Assembly: GCA_959347315.1 (NCBI GenBank)
Contig: OY365808.1
Coordinates: 6,599,672-6,663,671 of the forward strand
Length of the DNA stretch: 64,000 nucleotides
Source: Bimastos eiseni
Taxonomy: Eukaryota > Annelida > Clitellata > Crassiclitellata > Lumbricidae
Reading direction: 5' to 3'
A program made the position numbers and the translations under genes. The notes under the pieces were generated by a model that worked only from the letters and a program-made list of their open reading frames with translations, had not been told where the DNA came from and ran no database searches. The stretch's first letter is position 1. The number at the start of each line of letters is the position of its first letter. Shown piece by piece: positions 12,715 through 23,883 of this stretch.

Positions 12715-12740
12715 TCTTTCAACTCTTTTTCAGGTATGTT

Positions 12741-14638
12741 CCCGTTGATGTCAGGGTTTCGGGCATCTACCAGATAAAAGAGGGTCCCGAAAAACCCACG
12801 TCTTTACTCTAACTCGTTGTAACATAAACGATCTGTCACTGGCGCTCCAAATCAGCACCAAAACAACAAGAAAAATCCAGAAAATGATACTTAAAAATCC
12901 AACGTTGCAAACATGTCCAAACTGCAGATGGAGTGTAAACCAAGAAGTGAAAACAAACACTGAATGCTTAGCCATGTTGCTCAACGGTGCATCATCAATC
13001 TGGTTGCCAATGGACAACAGACAACGTTTCAGTAAGATTCATGGTCTCTATCTGTCACGACAACAGCACAGACGAGCGCCGCTGGTCACCAACAAGCACA
13101 GTGCGGAAACTGCATCAACAAACATGAGCTAATGGAAAAATCTATTTATACTACAGTTGGTGCCATTTCCATCGCACCCTATTATCTCACTGGTTTCTGA
13201 ACAGCTTATCAATAAACAAACAGAAAGCTAATGGTTTAATGCTGTAAAACATCTCTTATATCATTCAAAGATTGATTCATTGTGCGCTAGGATACAAACC
13301 AGCAGCAACACAAACAAAGTAGATACAAGAGATATCCTCAAATAAACAGTAATAAACCTAGCACAGCTTACTCCTTCGAATGGTAAGAGCAACAGGCATT
13401 AATTATAACACAGAAATGGTAATACCCAGCAGAGTAAAAACAAAGCTCTATGTACCGAAATTCTCCAGTACTTATAATTAACGTATAAAGCCTGACACAG
13501 TGTCACCAAAGCAGGGTGCTTTTGAATCTCAGTGTTCTGTAATATCCAAGTATTCAGCAAAGCATCAGTAAGGTTCCACACACAAATGTTGAATAAATAA
13601 ATAAAAACATTACATAAACTGTCTGAATAATGGTTGTGGGAGAAAATCGGGTTTGTAAAACTTCAACCATGAAAAAATTAAAAATGTAGCCAAAATGAAA
13701 CAAGTCCCAATATTACAATGAAAATTTGCTTTCTATTGACCTTACTAAACTCTATTTTGATATCTGAAAATAACTTAGCAAATGCAAAATGACTGAAATT
13801 TCGCTACAACTGTTTCTAATATTATTAGTTGAGATATATTTAGTCAGAGCACAATTTACTTGCAACAGAAACCCGCTATAGCACCTTTTGCTGGTCTGCA
13901 AATATTCCAATAATGAGTTTCTCGAAAATAGAAAAAAAAATTAGTTTAAGGTTATCTCTTGAGTAAAAGATGCACGCTGAAGCCCTGCCTTACACATATT
14001 TTACAATTTATCAACATAATAGATAGCTGCATCAGGCAAAGCAGAATTCGTGTGGCTTCGAAGATCATTACAGAAATTGCAGCTTTAGGCAAAATAATAA
14101 CACAAAGAAAACTTATTACTACACATCACAAAAACTCAGAGAATGTACAGCACAACGTCACAAAGACAGAAAACAACTTGACAACTCTCTTAATACAACA
14201 ACAAATCTCACAAAATGCCAATATTAATCCGAAATTGCTGACAATGCAATCTATGGCTACCATTAAAATACAGATATAATTATATATAATAATAATAGAA
14301 ATAAATATATAATATACATATATACAAATTTATACATATGTGTATGTGTGTAGTTACTCCAGTGATCTAAAGAACTGAATATAGCTTTAAATCACTCTTG
14401 ACTTTATCAGATTAAAACTGCCTGGAAAGGATTAGGCCCAGAATATTCAAGGGCATTTCGTGCTCCTTTCTCGGGTCAGCCTTGTTGATAATCCCGGTGT
14501 TTTACAGCTTTCTTATTCCAAACTCCCATTAGTCTCAAAAGTAACTAAAACATTGTCCATAATCCATATATTCATACATTGGACCAACTTTCTAGAACAG
14601 TTTAAGAATCTGAATCGCATTGCCAATGCACAAGAAAC
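12741..14638. other. No gene recognised
   Basis: A minus-strand frame at 12751-13017 contains a hydrophobic stretch (LSIIFWIFLVVLVLIW) but lacks a domain, a good start context and splice support. The remainder is AT-rich with no recognisable element. Confidence 0.35.
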
Positions 14639-14938
14639 TAGGGATGAACCAAAACTCGACTTGGAACTCGACTCGGCCCAAGTGTCGTAGTACTCGGCAC
14701 TAGTACTCGCTAGTAACAACTTCTTAGTTGTATAGCTGTGCAATGTGTGCAGAGCCCCCGTTAGCTGTAAACTAGGGCAAAACTTAAAAATTCATAAAAG
14801 TTGTGCAAACTGCCAAACCAACAATCACGAGAATGAGCCTCTTTTAAATAATCTACACTCCGCTCGGACTCGGAAAAATTCAACTCGTAAAACTCGGTAC
14901 TCGGACTTGGTCAGAAATTCAGACTTGGCTCATCTCTA
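14639..14938. mobile_element. hAT-like MITE, 300 bp ('TAGGGATGAACC' family)
   Basis: Left end TAGGGATGAACCAAAACTCG and right end (reverse complement) TAGAGATGAGCCAAG form a terminal inverted repeat. Flanks CAAGAAAC (14631-14638) and CAAGAAAT (14939-14946) give an 8-bp target duplication with one mismatch. Subterminal ACTCGG / GACTTGG motifs recur at both ends. Related copies lie at 26052-26215, 29864-29936 and, degraded, at about 34853-34914. It has no coding capacity. Confidence 0.85.
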
Positions 14939-15422
14939 CAAGAAATATTATCAAAACATATAATTCTGCTACAAAACTTCTAGATACTCATGTTGTTTCT
15001 TGTCTTTTAGGAAGCAGTGCTCAAACTTGAATGCTCAAATGCATGCATAACACAGTAGGCAGAATCGGGCCATGAAGTCAAATTTTTCTGAGCATGATTA
15101 GACTAATCTTGAACTTTGACTCTCTTTCGGATTTCACAGACCAGCGAATGATGTCATGTGCGTTTTTACGCTGGTAGTACCGAGGTTTCTAGATAAGATG
15201 GTAGATTCCTGTAACAGAAGCTGCCATGCACAGCAATTACGAGAGCAATATATCTGCAGGAATAACTTGGTTTTAAACACTGCAGCTGGAGATTGGCGTT
15301 ACCTAAGGACAACAACCGTCTACCACAATAACAATAAACATGGATAGTTTGGGCATTTGTCTTTCAGAGTAATTTATATTTTTGCACAAATGAATTCTGG
15401 ATTCTTTTTTCGATGACATGGA

Positions 15423-15620
15423 CAATATGGTGGCCGATTGGTTAGAGCGGTTGGCCCTTAATATGGAAAATATGGCCCTTAACATGAAGAGTTTGGGTTC
15501 GATCCTTGTGGAGGCGGTTACTGTGTAGGGACCTTGAGCAAATCTTATGCGCACAGTTGCTCAGCAATACACATGCATCTGCGCCATTTGTTCGTGTGTG
15601 CACTTCTGAACTTAGTTAGA
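15423..15620 (+). mobile_element. tRNA-derived SINE
   Basis: A box TGGCCGATTGG (15431-15441) and B box GGTTCGATCC (15496-15505) match the RNA polymerase III internal promoter consensus at a tRNA-like spacing, stretched by a small duplication of 'atatgg(c)cctta'. The 3' body (GCGC.CAGTTGCTC...GCATCTGCGCCAT) is shared with a copy at 43121-43250. It is not a functional tRNA because the cloverleaf stems do not close. Confidence 0.7.
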
Positions 15621-18263
15621 AGGGTAATACCAAATTGCACTTATTCTGACATAACCATAACCAAATATTTTTATTGTTAACAGAAACAGAGCAGTAACAG
15701 AAACATTAACAGAAAATGCATAAATCGTTAATTAAATATATATTTCCAACAAAGGTTTTGCTTTGTACGTAAATTCCAATAAAATTTGAAAATAAAAATG
15801 CAACTTTCCGCAAAAATGTCTAATTGCTTTCCATTCCTGCTGCTGTCATTCTTATATTACTTGGTTGTCAAAACAATAATAAAATCATCTTGATGCAATG
15901 AAAACCATGCAATCACATGACAGAAACCATAATAAGACAATAATATCATGGGGAAAAAAATAACATCTTGGGCAAACAGTTGATCTGACATGTGAAGACT
16001 ATACTAAATAAATTACAAAGAAAACAATGACATGTTTCTGAAAAGCTGGCACTTCTAGGCACTGTTGGGCATTTCATTCCAACTCCAACTGAGGAACTCT
16101 AATGCACGAGAATAAGTGTAAAGAGCATGTGGCAGATTACTATCAAGGCGCCATTTGCTCCATGAATTAGACAAGTGGGATCAGTCAAAGCTTAGTACTA
16201 CCGGTTTTTAGTTGAACCAGTCTCAGCTTGCTACTCATGGCACCAGGACGTCAAGTCCTCAGGTGTCCCACTCCACTCACAACAAACCCAAACATTTTAT
16301 TTTATTCCAATCGAATGAAACGACTTGTGTGATGCGTTTCTGTGATGTACTCTGTATGTACTAAATATTTCCAGAGAACCTTAATGTACCCAATGAGAGT
16401 GTTTAATACATCATAAAAACACCCATTACAAATTCTATTAGAGAAACTAAGAGCCCAATGAAGACGGTTGGTTACACCCATCTTATGCATACTATAAGCA
16501 GCGTAGATCAAGGAGGCTTTCTTAACCAGAACATTTATTGAGTGTCACAATGCTTAGTCATAATATTCTGGTGCTATATAAATACAGTCACTGTAAAGTA
16601 CACTGTTGATCAAACAATACCTCATAATGAGCCTTTTGGCTGAAACTCCATTAAGCTCTCTCTCACGGGTTCTCATGCATTCCAGGACACTGCCTCAGAA
16701 AATGGGATTGACTACCAACGTTTTATCCCTTGCTCAAACTTCATTCCTCCTTTCAAGAATGAACCAAACTCTGATAACTGACTACCCACAGGTCTCTAAT
16801 TTGTATTTCTGTGTCACAGACTGGGTGTTAAAAAATATTTGTAGCATAATAACAAAGCTAATAGTATACAAGATCAAATCTTAAATCACACAACATAAAA
16901 ATTCCAATGAATCATACCTATAGTAATCAATATTCAGCTTCCTGTTCAACAAAGCACTCTTGATATCCTGAATTTATTCAAGCAAATAGCTTTAATCAAA
17001 GTAAATATTTTTTAATATATGGTATATATATAGATGATCATGTCAGATCTCCACAGGGATCAGTCGATGTTATAGCAGATGGTATCACTTTGGCTTTAGG
17101 TCCCACACTTTTCGCCCATGCACACCTCCACAATAGTTAAGTTAGTTAACTAGTTAAGAATTCTTTGTTTCTGGGAATTGATTTATTTCTCCCAGTGTGC
17201 CAAGAATAGAAAATTTTTTAATTACGGTAGTTTTCTTTTCTATCAGTAATTCAGCTACTCGGGTGTCCCGTTTAGTGGAATTTCAATCCCTTTTGGGGCT
17301 CCCTTTGTAGCCTTTTGTTTTATAACTGATGTTCTTTTGTTTTTTTTGCCTTGAGCAAACTGTTTGTTGTGTGGCTACAAATAAACAAATTGATTGATTG
17401 ATTGATTGTACAATCTTATTAATGTATGCATCACCAAATTTTAAATATGACCAACAGTCAGAACCTAACCCTAACACCACAGAAGGACTAAATGATCTTA
17501 AACCCTTGAGGCAGAGTACACTCGGTCTTAAACCAGTAAGGCAGGGTACACTAACAGACAGTAGTTACTAGGTACCTCATACCACAAGGACATGGTAAAA
17601 CTACAGGAAAAGACTAATAGCAGGGAGTAACAAACCATGTTCACTAAAACTGGTAGGTTAGTTAGTGCTGCCATATGGTCCTGGTATATCTCTGTTGGTA
17701 CTGGTACCCTGGTACTTGCAATCCAGACGGTCAAGGTTGAAAGACATGTAGGCTAACCAAGGTATGGTAATAAGTCTCCTTTCATTAGAATTACCAACCC
17801 ATAAACAACATTGGAACAGCACTGCTAATGTCAACACATGGTAATTACTTCAGTATGGGAGAACCGGTAAAATATATATCCCAAAGATGCTGTAGTTTAG
17901 TAAATAGCAGGCCCGGCTAAATATATATCTCACAGGACGAAAACTTAAAAGGACAGCTAGGTAGAGTAATTTTGAATTCCAGCTCCAGTCAGTGATGAAG
18001 GAACGCTCAGTCAACAAGAACAGTCTGAGACGGATACATATAAAACTTACCTGACAAGAAAGACATTGTCATACAGAGGTCCTGAACATTGTCTTTCGTT
18101 ATAGAGACAAAAAAGCAATGCATTTTAAAACAGAAACCACATGTCCACATAACCAGAGACTGGTACAGTAGCAGATGGCTAATGGGTTTGCCCTTCATCA
18201 CTGGGTCTGGAGTTGGAAACTTGGAATGCCTATGCTTATATGCTACAATCAACAATTTGCTGT
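15621..18263. other. No gene recognised
   Basis: AT-rich DNA. Frames such as 16606-16884 show no domain. A short (ATTG)n run occurs at about 17388-17407, and a direct repeat 'taaacc(c/a)(t/g)...gaggcag(a/g)gtacact' at about 17490-17550. Confidence 0.4.
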
Positions 18264-18685
18264 TAAGTCAGGTAACTCATAAGGAAAGTCTGTCCAGTTG
18301 TTCAATAATATATATATACATATATGTATGTATATATATATATATATATATTACACATATATATATGTACATATATATATATATACATATATATATATAA
18401 ACTAGCATTCGATGTGTGTATCTTTGATTTTTAGTACTAGAATTTGCTTGCTGCATTATTTAGTTACCCCTTACTGGGGTGCGTGTGGGGTGCATGCACT
18501 TCCAGGGGGTGACTCATGTCATTTCAGGGGTGTGACAAAGAGGGAGACTGTGAATTATAATAATGCATTGACAATAGGGTTGCTAATATCGGTATATACA
18601 TATATATATATATATATAATGGTTGAAGTGCCGATAACAATCATTGAACAACAGGACAGACTTTCATTATGAGTTACGTGACTTA
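18264..18685. mobile_element. MITE-like element with 43-bp inverted ends
   Basis: 18264-18306 and 18643-18685 are reverse complements with 3 mismatches in 43 nt, beginning TAAGTCA(G/C)GTAACTCAT. A TA abuts each outer edge, compatible with a Tc1/mariner-type TA target but not proof of it. The interior is a 195-bp unit (18399-18593) bounded by (TA)n microsatellites. No transposase is present. Confidence 0.55.
18399..18593 (+). repeat. 195-bp dispersed repeat, copy A
   Basis: Identical, as far as I can read, to the reverse complement of 21729-21923. Both carry a frame of about 60 codons containing HALPGGDSCHFRGV, but this is more likely incidental to a repeat than a gene. Copy A is flanked on both sides by TA dinucleotide runs. 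Confidence 0.85.
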
Positions 18686-19143
18686 TATATATATATATAT
18701 ATATATCAGTCAACCAGAATAATGTCTCTCTTAGAGTCCCCACTCAGGCCGTACTCGGTAATTACCACGTAGGAACCCCGAGCGAGTCCCTAACTCACAA
18801 CTGCTCAGTGCCCTCGATGTTCTGTCTAATGGTCATGTGCAGTTTTGAACTTTGCATGTATTCCATTAACTCTGGGATAAAAATGCATTCCAACAATTCC
18901 AGATTTAAGTCTGCTGTGTACTCACAAGGATACGTTGATCGCACACATCTACACACTCGCACGATGCTTAGGACTGTGCACTACTGACCTTACAGACATA
19001 GTACAATATACATCTAACTGTTAAAAACATTAATTGCTTTTACGAGATTTAGAAAATAAGTCATCCACAAAAGCAGGATCCTCAAAGACTCAATCCAGGT
19101 TCATTGCTGGTGGCCCACAGTGGCCTTCTTAGCTAAGACTTGG

Positions 19144-19145
<2 letters not shown>

Positions 19146-19185
<40 letters not shown>
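19146..19185. repeat. (AT)n microsatellite
   Basis: Uninterrupted alternating A/T of about 40 nt. Similar TA runs occur at about 18309-18398, 18597-18619 and 18685-18708. Confidence 0.9.
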
Positions 19186-19186
<1 letters not shown>

Positions 19187-20055
19187 GAATCTAGCTGAAG
19201 CATAAGGTGCGTAGAGCACTGACATACCTAACTCAGTCAGAGGTAAACTGTAAACGATGTGTGGTTAACAGTCGATGTGCATTCAGCAATGACGTCAACT
19301 AATCTCCAAGCGGATGGTCTTGCTCTGTTCTCAATTTATAGTTAAACATCATCAGGCGAAAGCTGAAACTTCTGTTAGCTAGATGCCATATTCACAACAG
19401 TCTGTTGGCAATAATGATTACTTTAACAGCTACATGAGAAAGTTACTCGCTTCAAGGAAACCTCTTCAACCCATGTCATTTAATACAATCTTTCACCTAA
19501 CTCCATGCCATGATAATATTGCACATTCGCATCCGGTTAGGTCATCAGAGACAGATGGAACTTTTTTAATCTGGTGATTAATTATCTTTGCTGTCAGACC
19601 TACATCTGATCCTCACTATGTCAGGGCAATGACATTTCCCCAAAGACCCAAACCACGTTCCAGAGAGTTTCTGCAATAGCTCGAGAAAAAAAAACCAAAT
19701 TGCTATACTGTTCTGTCTGCAAGAGATACAGCTGCTTCCTCTGTACTATCATCGTCGTCGTCGTCGCCGCCGCCGCCACCACCAGCATCATCAGTACCTG
19801 ATGCCAGCCATGTGGCGGCATTGGGTACAAATAATTGATCTCCATGTCATTGGTCATTTGTGAAATTCATTGTTCCCCTCAGCTTAAGTTCAAGTAATGC
19901 AATGTCTTACAGTCCTAGAATCCTCGTTAATATTATTTATCCAGTGACTTCATTTCTATGTTCTTTGAATCTTGCCTGAATGCATTTTGAGGCATTCAAT
20001 CAGCTGGTATTCTGTCCACATGTCACATAATACAACATAAGTACAACTGCATTCT

Positions 20056-20233
20056 AGTGTATTGTATTGTAATGTATTGTACTGTATTGTAATGTATTGT
20101 AATGTATTGTAATGTATTGTAATGTATTGTAATGTATTGTAATGTATTGTAATGTATTGTAATGTATTGTAATGTATTGTAATGTATTGTACTGTAATGT
20201 ATTGTAATGTGTTGTAATGTATTGTAATGTACT
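20056..20233. repeat. 10-bp tandem array (TGTATTGTAA)n, about 17 copies
   Basis: The unit AATGTATTGT repeats almost perfectly, with a few units changed to ACTGTATTGT or slipped by 5 bp. It produces long open frames on the minus strand (HYNTLQYITI...) that are artefacts of the period. Confidence 0.95.
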
Positions 20234-21728
20234 ATTTCCAAAGATCAGTAGTGCACCGATGACCATGCAACAGAGTATCAATGGGTTGGAACAACTCTTT
20301 GGGAAGACTTGTTCAAAGTCTCTATGTACAATATTCATTAATCAACCCATGGGAGACGCAAACCCAATGCCACCCGTATTACAAGGCCTACACACCAACC
20401 AATCAGCACCATAATACAGCTCTACCAATGTCACTTTCTGCCGATACCAATTATCGCCGATTATTTCATTGCCAATACCGATTATCTAGCCGATTAGTTC
20501 TCTGCAATGTCAGAATAAAAAATATATATTCTGTCGTGACCAAAACTAAGTTTCTACATTTATTTAGAAGATATAGTCTAGACGTGAGACTGTATTGTCC
20601 TCGATTGAATAAACTCTCTCTGACGAACAGTTTATGGCTAGACGTGCAACTCTTGACAACAGTGGAATCATAGTTTCTTCTCCATCTAAAATTCTATCAA
20701 ATTTCATATCTAACCCATGTCCACTAGATGTCATCTCGTTGGTCATTTGAATGCTGTGCCATTGCCTTAGCAGCAAACGCTGATGGGTTAAATATCATGG
20801 CGTGCCCCACTGCACACAGCAATTCAACAACCGAATCACGTGCAGGAAACAGCTAAAACAATTAAATTACAACAAAGCATCTCAGAGGATCATGATTCGA
20901 AAATTTGAATCATTGTACCATTTCCGAGTCATTGCGAACACAGCCGTACAATTCGCTTTCGAATCAAACATCAAAGTATGTCCTTAAAAGTTATAATCTA
21001 TTGTCTGTGGTGGATATGCAAACAATGTCAGATTTAATACTGTTTCAATATCAGAGTCTAATATTGCTGATGTCCTTGTCCTGTTCTAAAGGCAGAGTGT
21101 AAATACAGAGCCAATGGTTAAATCCACTCAAGAGGCTAATCTCCTCGTGCTTCTAGCCTGCCCCAACACCCATCGAATCTGATGGAGCAGATCTGCACAA
21201 GAATGAGGCTGGGAGGGGGGTTGATACTCCATATCACCGATGACAGACAGGCAACTATTATTTACTCAACGTATCTATATAGAGCAACTTTCCCATTACA
21301 CTCGTGCATCAAAGAACTGATCAACATCCGAAAAAAACACATGCACACACACAAAATGTTGAAAGGCAACACTCAAACTGATTGGTTAATATAGTCGCGC
21401 ATGTAATTAGACATTTGCATAGCACAGCCCCAATCAGAGTTGCTCACTCTACTCTGGCCTAAGCCATGTTGTTAGGTGACATTAAGGAAGGGAAATGTCA
21501 TCAAGAAGCAAAACAATACAGATAAGTGGAAGATCTGCCAGTTGGGAGGTGGGGTGGGGTGGGGTGGGGGGTCAACTCGCAATGTGACTTAAACACTTCG
21601 GTATCGAGTTTTGAGGCGGAAAATAACGTGCATATTACAATTTAGGACATTTTTCCAACAACACCAATAAAAACTGATAATCAGTTTTAAATTGGTCTTG
21701 GAAATTCGATAATCGGTTTGCCCCAAAA
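20234..21728. other. No gene; remnants of CCGAT-rich repeat
   Basis: 20440-20510 carries clustered CCGATTA / CCGATAC motifs, and 21690-21735 has GATAATCGG / CCGATATT. These resemble subterminal motifs of a hAT-like MITE, but I could not delimit ends or a target duplication. A G-rich run (GGGGT)n is at about 21549-21570. Confidence 0.35.
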
Positions 21729-21923
21729 ACCGATATTAGCAACCCTATTGTCAATGCATTATTATAATTCACAGTCTCCCTCTTTGTCACACCCCTGAAA
21801 TGACATGAGTCACCCCCTGGAAGTGCATGCACCCCACACGCACCCCAGTAAGGGGTAACTAAATAATGCAGCAAGCAAATTCTAGTACTAAAAATCAAAG
21901 ATACACACATCGAATGCTAGTTT
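21729..21923 (-). repeat. 195-bp dispersed repeat, copy B (inverted relative to copy A)
   Basis: Reverse-complement twin of 18399-18593, 3.1 kb away, with no difference seen. Unlike copy A it is not flanked by TA microsatellites. Its left edge abuts CCGAT-type repeat sequence. Confidence 0.85.
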
Positions 21924-22320
21924 TAACAAGTCAGAACATATGAGGTTTCTCCCTTGAGGTAGTGCAACACAGAACAAGTATAATCATATTTAAATAATGC
22001 AGATTATGAAAGTCAAGGTTGTCTTAACTTTGTGGGATAAAAGGATGTCACTTTTAATTACCAATTACACCTGTGAAACCATAAAATCAGCATCTACACA
22101 CCTACTACCAATCAATATTCTAGACCTAAATAATGAAATGCACCAACAACTGCCACTACAAAAAAAATTTACTCTCAGGACGCCCCCATACCACCTGTTA
22201 TAGACAGTGCTCACGAAGTCAATGAACCAGCAGCAGCCCCAACCTACACTACCAATCAATGACCCTTCCAACTAGTCAACAAGAGGTCCACCTGTCGCCA
22301 AACCAAACACCATTGCACTG

Positions 22321-23883
22321 AAGCTTCCCACATACCTCAGTGGATTCCCACATACTTCAGTGGCTTACCATATACCTCAGTGGATTCCCACACACCTCAG
22401 TAGATTCCCACATACCTCAGTGGCTTCCCACATACCTCAGTGGCTTCCCACATACCTCAGTGGCTTCCCACATACCTCAGTGGATTCCCACATACCTCAG
22501 TGGCTTCCCACAGACCTCAGTGGATTCCCACATACCTCAGTGGCTTCCCACATACCTCAGTGGCTTCCCACATACCTCAGTGGACTCCCACATACCTCAG
22601 TGGCTTCCCACAGACCTCAGTGGATTCCCACATACCTCAGTGGCTTACCATATACCTCAGTGGATTCCCACACACCTCAGTAGATTCCCACATACCTCAG
22701 TGGCTTCCCACATACCTCAGTGGATTCCCACATACCTCAGTGGCTTCCCACATACCTCAGTGGCTTCCCACATACCTCAGTGGACTCCCACATACCTCAG
22801 TGGATTCCCACATACCTCAGTGGCTTCCCACACACCTCAGTGGCTTCCCACATACCTCAGTGGACTCCCACATACCTCAGTGGCTTCCCACAGACCTCAG
22901 TGGATTCCCACATACCTCAGTGGCTTACCATATACCTCAGTGGATTCCCACACACCTCAGTAGATTCCCACATACTTCAGTGGCTTCCCACATACCTCAG
23001 TGGATTCCCACATACCTCAGTGGCTTCCCATATACCTCAGTGGACTCCCACATACCTCAGTGGCTTCCCACATACCTCAGTGGATTCCCACATACCTCAG
23101 TGGCTTCCCACATACCTCAGTGGACTCCCACATACCTCAGTGGCTTCCCACAGACCTCAGTGGATTCCCACATACCTCAGTGGCTTACCATATACCTCAG
23201 TGGATTCCCACACACCTCAGTAGATTCCCACATACCTCAGTGGCTTCCCACATACCTCAGTGGATTCCCACATACCTCAGTGGCTTCCCACATACCTCAG
23301 TGGCTTCCCACATACCTCAGTGGACTCCCACATACCTCAGTGGACTCCCACATACCTCAGTGGATTCCCACATACCTCAGTGGCTTCCCACACACCTCAG
23401 TGGCTTCCCACATACCTCAGTGGCTTCCCACATACCTCAGTGGACTCCCACATACCTCAGTGGCTTCCCACAGACCTCAGTGGATTCCCACATACCTCAG
23501 TGGATTCCCACACACCTCAGTAGATTCCCACATACCTCAGTGGCTTCCCACATACCTCAGTGGATTCCCACATACCTCAGTGGCTTCCCACATACCTCAG
23601 TGGCTTCCCACATACCTCAGTGGACTCCCACATACCTCAGCGGACTCCCACAGACCTCAGTGGATTCCCACATACCTCAGTGGCTTCCCACATACCTCAG
23701 TGGATTCCCACATACCTCAGTGGCTTCCCACATACCTCAGTGGCTTCCCACATACCTCAGTGGACTGCCACATACCTCAGTGACTTCCCACATACCTCAG
23801 TGGTTTCCCACATACCTCAGAGGCTTTCCACATACCAGAGTGGATTCCCAAATACCTCAGTGGACTCCCACATACCTCAGTGT
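22321..23883. repeat. 20-bp minisatellite, about 78 monomers, with higher-order structure
   Basis: The consensus TGGCTTCCCACATACCTCAG repeats in a 20-bp register with no insertion or deletion that I can find over about 1.56 kb. Variation is confined mainly to two spots (GCTT/GATT/GACT and CATA/CACA/CAGA). The rare monomer with TTACCATATA occurs at 22361, 22641, 22921 and 23181, and the TAGATT monomer at 22401, 22681, 22961, 23221 and 23521, giving a higher-order unit of about 280 bp (13-15 monomers). All three plus frames are largely open, so frames of up to 447 codons here are not evidence of a gene. Confidence 0.97.

Noticed and set aside
12751..13017. Small membrane protein on the minus strand
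   Set aside because: It has one hydrophobic stretch but no family motif, the frame has no ATG near its start, and there is no splice support. Not better than chance in AT-rich DNA.
15423..15520. A functional tRNA gene
   Set aside because: A and B boxes are present, but the acceptor and anticodon stems do not pair and the spacing is stretched by a duplication. A SINE is the better call.
20023..20338. Minus-strand HYNTLQYITI-repeat protein
   Set aside because: It is the translation of the 10-bp TGTATTGTAA array.
22321..23883. CRISPR-like array
   Set aside because: Monomers are directly contiguous with no unique spacers, and the window is eukaryotic.
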